This document shows, one piece after another, positions 8,801 through 15,472 of a DNA stretch of 19,109 nucleotides. The position numbers were made by a program, and so were the translations under genes. Numbering within the stretch: position 1 is the first letter of the stretch; each line of letters starts with the position of its first letter. Below the pieces are notes generated by a model. The model was not told the origin of the DNA. It worked only from the letters and a program-made list of their open reading frames with translations, and searched no databases. Source of the stretch: Gracilaria caudata (Eukaryota > Rhodophyta > Florideophyceae > Gracilariales > Gracilariaceae); assembly GCA_030374735.1 (NCBI GenBank), contig JASCIV010000468.1, positions 1 to 19,109 on the forward strand. Direction: 5' to 3'.

Positions 8801-9703
8801 ACGAACGAGACGAGAACCGTACCAAAACGATAATGAGTAGGAAGCTATGACAATAGAGAAAGCAAGTCCAAGTCCAATACCAGACACCAACGCCGATCGA
8901 ATAGCAGTACGAAAAGCACGCGACAAGGCATTTTCGTAGCGAGTGGCTTCTTCTTCTTGCGCCGAGTACGCAGTGACCGTTCGCACAAGACGAAGCACTT
9001 CAGTAGCAACAGCTGTTGCAGCAGCATAGGCAGTGTTTCCTTGTCCCTCGACGGCAGCGTTAAGTCGTCCAAACACCAAACCGGTACCGATCAGCAAAGG
9101 GGTAATCGCGAGTATAACCAAGGTGAGCTTCCAACCATACGCGAATGCGACAACGATTCCCACAGCGAAGGTGGAAGTATACTGAACGCATGTAGGTAGT
9201 TTATCGCCAATACCAGCTTGAATGAGGTTAATGTCATTTATAATGAGATGTGTCAGAGTACCTGTCTCATGATGATCATAGAAATGACAATCCTGTCGCA
9301 AGAGCGAACGGAAGCATAACATTCGCAACCGATTTCCAATGCGATTGGCGGCCAAGATGGCCAGGCTGAGCTGCAAAGTTCCCAAAACAAGACTGGCAAT
9401 GGCAATACCGAGAACAAGATTGGAGGTTGACGAGTAAGAGTTTGTGATATTAGTTACGGCCACGAAGTTTGGATCGTCTGCAGGAAGCAAGGTGGCGCTA
9501 AAGTCATCCAGAACGGTTCCAAACGTTATGATGAGGATAGGAAACATAGCTCCGTGAACAGCCGCTATAAGAACCGCCGTCAGCGCCATAAGCTTGTCCC
9601 ATCGCGCTGCGTACCGAAATAAGCGCCAATATGGAATGGGTGGTAGCTGGTCAGGTAGCTGTTCGTCAGTGCCGACCTTGAGGACAGAATGTTCCGAAGA
9701 CAT
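5867..9703 (-). CDS. ABCB-type full ABC transporter (multidrug/P-glycoprotein family)
   Basis: This is a 1278-residue single-exon protein with the order TMD-NBD-TMD-NBD, near the usual length of full ABCB exporters. NBD1 has Walker A GKSGCGKST (about 411-419), LSGGQ (532-536), Walker B ILILDES (552-558) and the H-loop His588. NBD2 has GPSGHGKST (1067-1075), LSGGQ (1176-1180), LLLLDEA (1196-1202) and His1232. Both Walker B glutamates and both A-loop tyrosines (FTY, FEY) are present, so both ATP sites look competent. The linker after NBD1 is highly charged. NBD1 also has a long insertion between its Q-loop and signature (around FSVDPKSGKR). The protein should export amphipathic compounds across the plasma or an organelle membrane; the substrate cannot be read from sequence. 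The start chosen is the first in-frame ATG (9701-9703). The frame is open further upstream, but only TTG is found there. A truncated relative lies at 14797-15164. Confidence 0.97.
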   Translation of the reverse strand: MSSEHSVLKVGTDEQLPDQLPPIPYWRLFRYAARWDKLMALTAVLIAAVHGAMFPILIITFGTVLDDFSATLLPADDPNFVAVTNITNSYSSTSNLVLGIAIASLVLGTLQLSLAILAANRIGNRLRMLCFRSLLRQDCHFYDHHETGTLTHLIINDINLIQAGIGDKLPTCVQYTSTFAVGIVVAFAYGWKLTLVILAITPLLIGTGLVFGRLNAAVEGQGNTAYAAATAVATEVLRLVRTVTAYSAQEEEATRYENALSRAFRTAIRSALVSGIGLGLAFSIVIASYSLSFWYGSRLVRSGDISAGDVVLVFVSVAIGASSLGTAGPAFKSIPVAQAAAPRVFQIIERKSEIDPLDYDVGRIPDHDITGRLRFDDVDFTYQKDDVEDRRLVLNSFNLEIPEGTSEAFVGKSGCGKSTVARLVMRLYDPTNGSVTLDGVDLREFNVCWLRAQMGIVAQTPSLFKLSIKENIALGAGVEFSVDPKSGKRVVVPRRVTDDQIMEAAKIANAHSFITKLPDGYNTVLGERGALLSGGQKQRICIARAILRNPKILILDESTSSLDATSESIVQNALEKASIGRTTITIAHRLSTVRGSNSISCIGDGIVQERGTHLDLIRREGGVYKKLMELQNIERKKFERERQELADDTDDREEELPGQMFTSKDSAPFSASKTGVDSISPYRTGDEGEKRPVDKGLFLRSLRLNRSEWPLIAIGVFGSILQAVVLPLTSIPLTQVVDVMLRGNSTSGIRKWCVAFLILAGMGLVGNFLQYSALHISGEVLTMKLRRLALRSLLKQEMGYFDLQENSLGSLTHLLSGEATAVKGLTGDLLGITMNILAALCCGLIVSFATCWRLALIVLAIIPGNILGGYFEVRISAGIDSGTRRAFSQANGIAVEAVDNISTVRYLGVEDVFVERYDVKISSTLKSKRKSGVVNGVAYGFSEFCKSMIWYAAYKAGGKFVEDGYCSYDDMFTSTMALMFSAAMLGGAAAFVPDVVAAKLGATHIYRLIDRQSQIDPTSAEGENICGIGNGVSMKKVYFEYPRRPDCRVLRGLSLDIDTGKTIAVVGPSGHGKSTVISLLQRFYSIRKGSINFDEKDAEHINVQSLRSTMGLVSQEPELFNRSIFDNIAYGAHLGGESVITINDVEEAAKLANAHDFIQMLPQGYNTLVGTRGDTLSGGQKQRVAIARSLIRKPPLLLLDEATSALDSESEKAVQAALENAIQGRTTVLVAHRLSTIRNADVIAVIRRGVVVEQGNHEALMRKNGEYSKLVERQISEV

Positions 9704-10178
9704 ATCAGAGAAGCTGTGGAGTGAACGATGCACAAAACGTGCCGCGAGTGCATGATCATGCGAAGACAAGAGCTGAACGCTCCTCTTATGAAGGCACTAG
9801 GAACTTCGCTGAGGCGAAGGGATGGCATTATGCATGCCTGTGCCACAAAACACGGCTGCGGCACGAGAAAGGGCGGCGTGGCTTGGGACCATCTCCAAGG
9901 CGATGGAAGTTAACCAGATCAAGTCTACAAGGAAGTGCCACCCGCACGCGCCGTGGCACGTGGCGTTGCACTGTGCAGCGACACGTGCCACGGCGCGCGA
10001 AGGCGGCCCATCTAGTGACGAAACACAGCACCAGGAGCCGGCAAGCTTTACGCTCTCCTTTCGTAGTGCTTATCTGTGATGTGGTTTGCAGTGTTCGAAA
10101 AGAAATATATGAACTCATCTCTTTGCTTTTATGCTAAAGGTTCTGAGCAGTTCCTAACGCAGAAGCACATGGACATGT
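9704..10178 (-). promoter_or_regulatory. Upstream region of the ABC transporter
   Basis: This spacer separates the ABC gene start from the stop of the next minus-strand gene, so it must hold the ABC promoter and 5' UTR. I see no TATA box. About 130 bases next to the ATG recur near 12600-12720 and 15170-15300 in the same orientation. A 51-bp palindrome with two CACGTG boxes lies about 245 bases upstream of the ATG. Confidence 0.6.
9947..9997. repeat. 51-bp near-perfect palindrome with two CACGTG boxes
   Basis: Arms 9947-9970 and 9974-9997 match at 22 of 24 positions around a three-base CTG centre; the outer 16 bases of each arm match perfectly. Each arm holds CACGTG (9957-9962 and 9982-9987), the core bound by bHLH and bZIP factors. 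The pseudogene copy of this region (about 15367-15391) keeps only a left-arm-like sequence. The site could act as a paired binding site, or form a cruciform or RNA hairpin. Confidence 0.8.
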
Positions 10179-12227
10179 TCATTGTGTGCCGGAGAAGACT
10201 TCCCATTCACACGTGACGGGTACTGCCACCGGATGCATTTTGCGTAACGCAGTGCTTTCCATCATCATCAGAACTTTCTCCTCGATGAAATTCCCATCTT
10301 GTTCATCATATGGTTTCTGTAGACGCACGCGCAAAACAGCGGCACTGGGTTCATTTAAGTCTTTCAAAAGGAAAACATGCAAGAAGTATATGTTCTCCTT
10401 CTCGTCGGGGTGTACTAAACCAATCCACCCAACCATCTTATGCAGTTGGTCACCATCACTACCTTTCATCAAAGGATTGTACTTGTTCCATATTCTTCCA
10501 GGAATCAGTGGTAGTGTGTGCGGTCCATTTCCTCTAATGACGTCTTGCACGTGACTAATTGCTCTGCTTTCGTCAAAGTCAGGAAAATGGAGTTCATCAG
10601 CTTTCGGACCAATCTGATTAACGAGATCATTTTGGCGGCTTCCGAGAATACCTAACGCCCATTGATGTACCTTTCCTTCGTCTTCAGTGTTGACTCCTGG
10701 CGGAAGTTCTTCTTCTCCGATGACTAGCTTCACCAATAGCTTTGCAAGCTTCTTAAAATCTTCATGGCCCTTGTCGAACAGTATCTCATCAGGCTGTATC
10801 TCATCTCCACGGAAATAGAAAATTCCCCTGCCTGCAGTGGCCAGATACTTCTCGTTTGCTATCCAAAACCTTCCCTGTGATGCTTTGGCAGAAGGGCAGA
10901 TAAGCGTCAGATAGCGACAATATGGTCTTATTCCTCTTGTCAGCCATCGTTCAAACGAACCATCATTGGTAGGTGGCAACTTGCTGTCAACCCAGAATCG
11001 TATCCGGGAACCCCGACTTGCCTCGATGAAAGATGCAATTGCTTCGAAGTCAGGCTGGGTTATCTTTTGCTTCGAGTTTCGCCAGAAGTGTTTGTAAGAA
11101 AGAGCAACCGTCACGACGTCCATTTCCACGGCATGTGGGTTTAAGGCAGTGTTTCTTCGCAGAAATTCTCTTCGAAGTCGCGAGGTTCTGTACTTCTTCC
11201 CTCCACTAAATGTTCTGGTATAACCATTTTCGCCGGGTTCGCCCTCGAAGGTGGGACCAAGAGCGTTGAGTTCTTGAAGTACTGAAATTCTAAGCCCCCG
11301 TTCCACTTGCGACATTTGTGCCAGTATGGCGAACTGCGCAAGCTGTAAGCACATGTCTAACATCGCTTTTCCTGTGGAGCTTGCCAAAAACCCCACGGCG
11401 CGTTTGAGAAAAGAAAGAACGGTTTGAATAACTTGTTCACCAGGAGATAAATCTTCCCCAAAGTCATTCAAAAACTCGTCAATACCTCTCTGTGCCGCGG
11501 CCCAACAATCATCCCCGTGGGACCGGAGGAAATGCCTCAGCTGCTCATGCTGAGTGAAAATATATCGGAACATTCCGCCTGGGTCATTGTAGGTCAACGA
11601 GCGAAACTCTGCAATCCTCTTGAGTTCTTCCCACAATCCAACTTCGCTACTTTGTTCGTGTTCTGGTCCACGTATCTCATCCATCGTTGTGGTGAGATAC
11701 CAAGAGCCAAGTTCCTCACCCTTATGGAGTTGAAGAACAGATAAAGCCAAGTTAACGGTTCTCTCGTTTTCCTCAGCGGTAGATGAATCTGAGGAGGTTG
11801 AGGAAAGGGGGCCAATATAGTGTACGAAGATCTGCGAAAGTGTGTCCATGCAGTCGTTTCTCATTGTTTCATACTGATGTCGAGCAAAGGCATTATTTGG
11901 AGGTCTAGAAGAGTAGAGGACGAAAGTTGTTAATAGAGTTTGAAGAGCATTTGACACAGAAACATTGCTTTCCTGGCCAGTACAAATGGTTCGTTGTGGA
12001 ATTCCAGAAGAACCACTAACTGCTGATGATGAAAGCATATGGAGCGCTCTTTCATTCACATCTCTCCATAAATGCATCCACGCTGTTTGAGCGGCCGGCA
12101 AGTGCTGCCGAGTTGGTCGTAAACGGACCCGTTGCATGGGAATGCGTTCTTGGAATGCACGCAGAATTGCTCCATTTGGAGAACTCAAGAGCCATTTCCG
12201 CTGAAAGCTTGAGGTACAATTTCCCAT
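10179..12227 (-). CDS. MGNC-start protein with a TIR-like segment, function unknown
   Basis: This is a 682-residue single-exon protein. The first in-frame ATG (12225-12227) gives MGNCTSSF: Gly2 and Ser6 fit the N-myristoylation rule, and Cys4 is placed for palmitoylation, so membrane anchoring is likely. Residues 5-360 look mainly helical and match nothing I know. Residues about 371-476 follow the TIR order. A first strand (VVTVALSY) leads to a helix (FEAIASFIEA), then IRFWVDSKLPP. After it come a helix ending GIRPYCR and a strand YLTLICPS. Last is FWIANEKYL, where Trp455 to Glu459 has the W-x3-E spacing of the TIR NADase glutamate (WCxxE). It also recalls fungal HET domains (ALSY, WVDS). The C-terminal 200 residues are unassigned. 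The coding call is strong; the TIR/HET assignment is by eye only. Its stop lies 475 bases upstream of the ABC gene on the same strand. Confidence 0.85.
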   Translation of the reverse strand: MGNCTSSFQRKWLLSSPNGAILRAFQERIPMQRVRLRPTRQHLPAAQTAWMHLWRDVNERALHMLSSSAVSGSSGIPQRTICTGQESNVSVSNALQTLLTTFVLYSSRPPNNAFARHQYETMRNDCMDTLSQIFVHYIGPLSSTSSDSSTAEENERTVNLALSVLQLHKGEELGSWYLTTTMDEIRGPEHEQSSEVGLWEELKRIAEFRSLTYNDPGGMFRYIFTQHEQLRHFLRSHGDDCWAAAQRGIDEFLNDFGEDLSPGEQVIQTVLSFLKRAVGFLASSTGKAMLDMCLQLAQFAILAQMSQVERGLRISVLQELNALGPTFEGEPGENGYTRTFSGGKKYRTSRLRREFLRRNTALNPHAVEMDVVTVALSYKHFWRNSKQKITQPDFEAIASFIEASRGSRIRFWVDSKLPPTNDGSFERWLTRGIRPYCRYLTLICPSAKASQGRFWIANEKYLATAGRGIFYFRGDEIQPDEILFDKGHEDFKKLAKLLVKLVIGEEELPPGVNTEDEGKVHQWALGILGSRQNDLVNQIGPKADELHFPDFDESRAISHVQDVIRGNGPHTLPLIPGRIWNKYNPLMKGSDGDQLHKMVGWIGLVHPDEKENIYFLHVFLLKDLNEPSAAVLRVRLQKPYDEQDGNFIEEKVLMMMESTALRKMHPVAVPVTCEWEVFSGTQ

Positions 12228-12569
12228 GGGTTGAGCCAACGTGAAGGAAGTCGGTCTCTCTAATGAAGTTCACTACTTCCGCTCTAACAAACTACTGCAA
12301 ACTGGAAGTCGCATGCTTCCTCTCAAATGCAACTCAACGGCATTAACCTTCTACATGGGACGTTCTACCCTTCGCAGTTACACGTTTAGGTGAGAGGGCC
12401 AGCAACCGACTCCTGGTAGGTAACGAGGGTTAACCCTTTACCCTTGTAACAGGCGATTGGAGCGAGTGCAGGTTATACCAATGGTAGAACGCTACTTCTT
12501 ACTCCTCCTCTACTGAGTCAGTAACGTTTGTGTAAACCTGTTGTTGTGACCAGGAGCGAAACGTTGGTT
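12228..12569. other. Upstream spacer of the MGNC gene
   Basis: This segment should contain the promoter of the minus-strand MGNC gene, but no TATA box is obvious. A 12-bp perfect palindrome AGGGTTAACCCT lies at 12426-12437. A short stretch near 12465-12500 resembles a tRNA A-box but has no B-box partner. No reading frame is convincing. Confidence 0.4.
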
Positions 12570-12765
12570 AACTGAAGATCTCGCTTTGGATCTGAAAATG
12601 CAGTGTGCCTGATGAACAAAACATGCCGCCAGTGCATGATTATGCCCAAGACAAGAGTTAACGGCTCTCTTGGGAAGGAAGTAAGCGCTTCGCTGTCAAA
12701 GGGATGGCACAGGGTTTCATTCCTTTTGACACAACGCCATCGCGACACGACGGAGCGCAGCGCGG
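12570..12765 (-). repeat. Partial copy of the ABC transporter upstream region
   Basis: The segment matches the ABC upstream region at about 9727-9870. Shared blocks include ACAAAACATGCCGCCAGTGC (ACAAAACGTGCCGCGAGTGC at the ABC gene), then GCATGATTATG, AAGACAAGAG, the TTCGCTG block and AAGGGATGGCA. Its far end (ATCGCGACACGACGGAGCG, 12741-12759) is closer to the pseudogene copy near 15318-15336 than to the ABC gene. No ABC coding sequence remains, so it is a solo fragment of the duplicated upstream region. Confidence 0.65.
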
Positions 12766-13186
12766 CGACGTTGGCGCTGGCTCTTGTTGCGACCGGAATG
12801 AGTCACACCCGTTACTGACCAGAATGCGCTTTTCGTCTCTGTTCGATTTCGGAGCGCTAGAATTGGCTGTACGTCGAGAGGATTGACAGCGTGCGAATGG
12901 ATCCAAATCGAAGGTTGTTCCTTACGCCCTCCATCAACTGTCGGGCACAACGCCGGCTGCTGGGACCCGCTCCGCAGACCCATCCACCGATTCAAACGCA
13001 CCCGCAACGGCAGGACTCTGAAGCACCGCTGCCGCGAGTAACATTATGTCCTCTGCTGTTGCGCGCGGTAACGCATTTCGCCACCCTGGCCATTGGCCGT
13101 CGGCCACGTCGGCGACACAGTTGGACAGCTAAAGCTACTCTGACTAGCTAGTGTGCACACAGGGCAGGGCATCTCTCCGAATTTAC

Positions 13187-13303
13187 GTACAAAAAGGTGC
13201 CGCAAATGTGTCAGCAATATCTGCAAGGTACACGTACAGGTACTTTCGTACTACAGTACACGCCAGCTAGTTCTCTCTCTCTCTCGTTTATGAAAACATG
13301 TAC
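13187..13303. other. Cluster of seven GTAC motifs
   Basis: GTAC occurs at 13187, 13228, 13234, 13240, 13248, 13256 and 13300, six of them within 73 bases; chance would give fewer than one. GTAC is the core bound by plant and green-algal SBP-domain factors, including copper-response regulators. Whether this organism uses it so is unknown, and no clear gene lies next to the cluster. Confidence 0.5.
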
Positions 13304-13712
13304 GCTAATTCCTCGCACGCATGGGTTTGCTAAAGACCCAACAACCTGTAACACTTCTAGCCTGCAGCCATCAGCGAGTTCTAATAACTCTTTTGCATTT
13401 GTTCGGCAATAACATCGGGAGCATGACTAGCACTACATCTTCGGCATCGACGATGTCTATAACGCCTCTTCCGTTTCTACTCATTTTCTTGATATCTTTC
13501 GCAGTGTTGTTAACTCCTTGATATGAGCATTGTGTAAATCGTCATCGACATCAACAGAACTCCTAATGCCATCATGAGTTCTCATCTTAAACCTGTCCGT
13601 ATGACAACTCTCTTAGACATTACAATAGAGCTTAGCGAGACGACTTTTCGGTTTCTTCTTCTTCTTTATTTTGGACAACAGCTTCTAATTACTAAGCTGT
13701 AGCAAAACTTTC

Positions 13713-13732
13713 AAAGAGAGTTTTCTCTCTTT
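13713..13732. repeat. Perfect 8-bp-arm hairpin
   Basis: AAAGAGAG at 13713-13720 pairs with CTCTCTTT at 13725-13732 across a TTTT loop. It is in non-coding sequence and its role is unknown. Confidence 0.55.
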
Positions 13733-14796
13733 AGAAAGGCCAAGTCTTTTCGGTTTGAAGAACAAAATAATTCTGCCAGGGGTCGCCCTCTGTCATTGTG
13801 GGTACATGTTGATAAATTTCAGTATATATATGATTCTTCTTCTATTCATACACTAGACAGGAAGATTGTCTTTGAAAGACTGTGTATACCTCGGGTATAC
13901 GGTGCCAGCCCGAACGCCGAGCACAATTTGTCCCACGCTTGTCTAGCACTCAATCGGCGACGTCTAGTCCCCTACACGTAGAGCCAACGGGCCTGTCTTT
14001 CAGAACGCCATTCTTCTCAACTCACAATAATTGTTCGTTCAGAATCCACACCTGTCTAAGGTGCTGGACCGCAGGCGAATGCCAAAACTATAAGTCCTCT
14101 GCCCCACGTACACCGTTATCATTTCCTTTACAGTTCCTTCTTTTTGCCAGTCTTCTAGCTGGAGCTCAAGGCATTCATGCCTCTTGTCTATGAGAAGTCG
14201 CAGAAGCAGGCAGAAAGAACATAAAATAGACCCTTTCGAAAATAATTTCTTCTTCCTTTTCATCGACTCGACTTATGTTTAGTTACAGATCTACAAGGTT
14301 TCCGACTAGAACGATCTACTCCCACAGCAGCGCACTGTTCCAAGAGCAACTCGGAATTTGTAATCCAATTGGTAATGCTCCCCTTCACAGTCACATGAAG
14401 AGTACTACAAAAGAAGGTACCGGCTCTCGCCGGAGTTGAAACACTCAAGCCAAAGAAACTCTACCTTTTTGGAATGATGTCAATGGTGAATCTCTCGATT
14501 CACCTCATGATTACATGACTGGTCTTTCGAAACTACACTTATTCACTTCAGAAACACTTATGTATGAAGCCTTTGGGACAAAATCTATGCTGTCAGAAGT
14601 GCAACGTACTCTGCATGTCGTCGTAGCTTGCACGTTGGTGGCGTTCTGCTCCAAAAGCAACACCGGCCAGAGTCAACAGACAAACGCGTGCGCGCTGAGC
14701 CGTCGTCGTTCAGGAGTATAAGGGGACCGATTGCTATCATGCAATAACATTGCGTTCATTGCCTTCACATGTGAACGCGTTTATTAAGAATGGGCC

Positions 14797-15164
14797 TGAC
14801 ATCCGCGTTACGAATTATGGACAATCGATGCGCAACAAGCACCCTAGTTCGCCCCTGAAAGAACAAAAGACTGACAATGGCAACGGCACGAACAAGATTG
14901 GAGGTTGATCCATAAGCGCCTGTAATATCAACAAAGGACACTTCGCAGGGAGTGGCTCAAAAAGTCATTTGCAACGGCGCTAGACGGTATGATCAGGAGA
15001 GGCAACATAGCTCCGTGAACGGCGGCTATAAGAACAGCCGCTAGCGCCATGAACCTGTCCCATCGCGCTGCGTACCGAAACAAATGCCAATATGCAACGG
15101 GTGCCAGCTGGTCAGGCAGCTGCTCGACAAAACCGGCCTCGACAACAGATTATTCCGAAGACAT
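14797..15164 (-). pseudogene. Internally deleted ABCB transporter pseudogene
   Basis: Two pieces of the ABC gene at 5867-9703 are joined here. Positions 14799-14859 match 5979-6039 at about 55 of 61 bases by eye; this is the H-loop region of NBD2. Positions from about 14862 match the N-terminal TMD from about 9383 up to the start codon, whose ATG survives at 15162-15164. About 3.3 kb between the two pieces is missing, removing both Walker A motifs, most of both membrane domains and NBD1. Substitutions and indels are scattered through the copy, so it is not translatable as a transporter. The orientation is the same as the intact gene. Sequence homologous to the ABC upstream region continues to about 15391. 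Confidence 0.88.
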
Positions 15165-15472
15165 CTCAGGGAGTCAGAGGAGTGAATGATGCGCGACACG
15201 TGCCCGAGCGCATGATCATGCAAAGAGAAGAGCTGAGGCTCTCTTATGAAAGCATTTAGCTATAGATGAGGCGAAGAAGAGACGGCATGCGTTGGAGACC
15301 TGTGTGACAAAAGTGCAATCGCGACACGACGAAGCGCTGATCATCATCATGATGACGGTGCCAACCGCGCGCCGTGGCACTTAGCTTGCACCACTCCCCA
15401 CATGCATGGGACACCAGTCCAACCGAAATCGCCGCATCGATTCCAACCGCCTTCGCCCGACAGCTTGTCTCT
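15165..15472 (-). repeat. Copy of the ABC upstream region next to the pseudogene
   Basis: Up to about 15391 this follows the ABC gene's upstream sequence. Shared blocks include GCATGATCATGC, AAGAGCTGA and CTCTTATGAA near the ATG, and farther away GCGCCGTGGCAC from the left arm of the ABC palindrome. The right palindrome arm is missing. The copy abuts the 3' end of the THUMP gene. The last 80 bases before 15473 are presumably the 3' UTR of that gene. Confidence 0.7.

Larger units (their letters stand above)
12766..14796. other. Two-kilobase spacer without a supported gene
   Basis: No frame shows family features. A 66-codon ATG frame at 13321-13521 ends in a hydrophobic tail (PLPFLLIFLISFAVLL) that could be a tail anchor or GPI-type signal, but it is too short to support alone. 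The region also holds a cluster of GTAC motifs, a (TC)7 microsatellite at 13272-13285 and an 8-bp-arm hairpin at 13713-13732. A loose inverted repeat, GCGTTCA/TGAACGC (14752-14758 with 14772-14778), lies just before the ABC pseudogene boundary. Confidence 0.45.

Noticed and set aside
9704..9769. Longer N-terminus of the ABC transporter starting at 9769
   Set aside because: The codon there is TTG, and the upstream frame has no ATG before a stop. The ATG at 9703 is also preserved in the pseudogene copy.
12465..12500. tRNA-like A-box (AATGGTAGAACGC)
   Set aside because: No B-box (GGTTCGA-like) follows at the right distance and no acceptor or anticodon stems can be folded.
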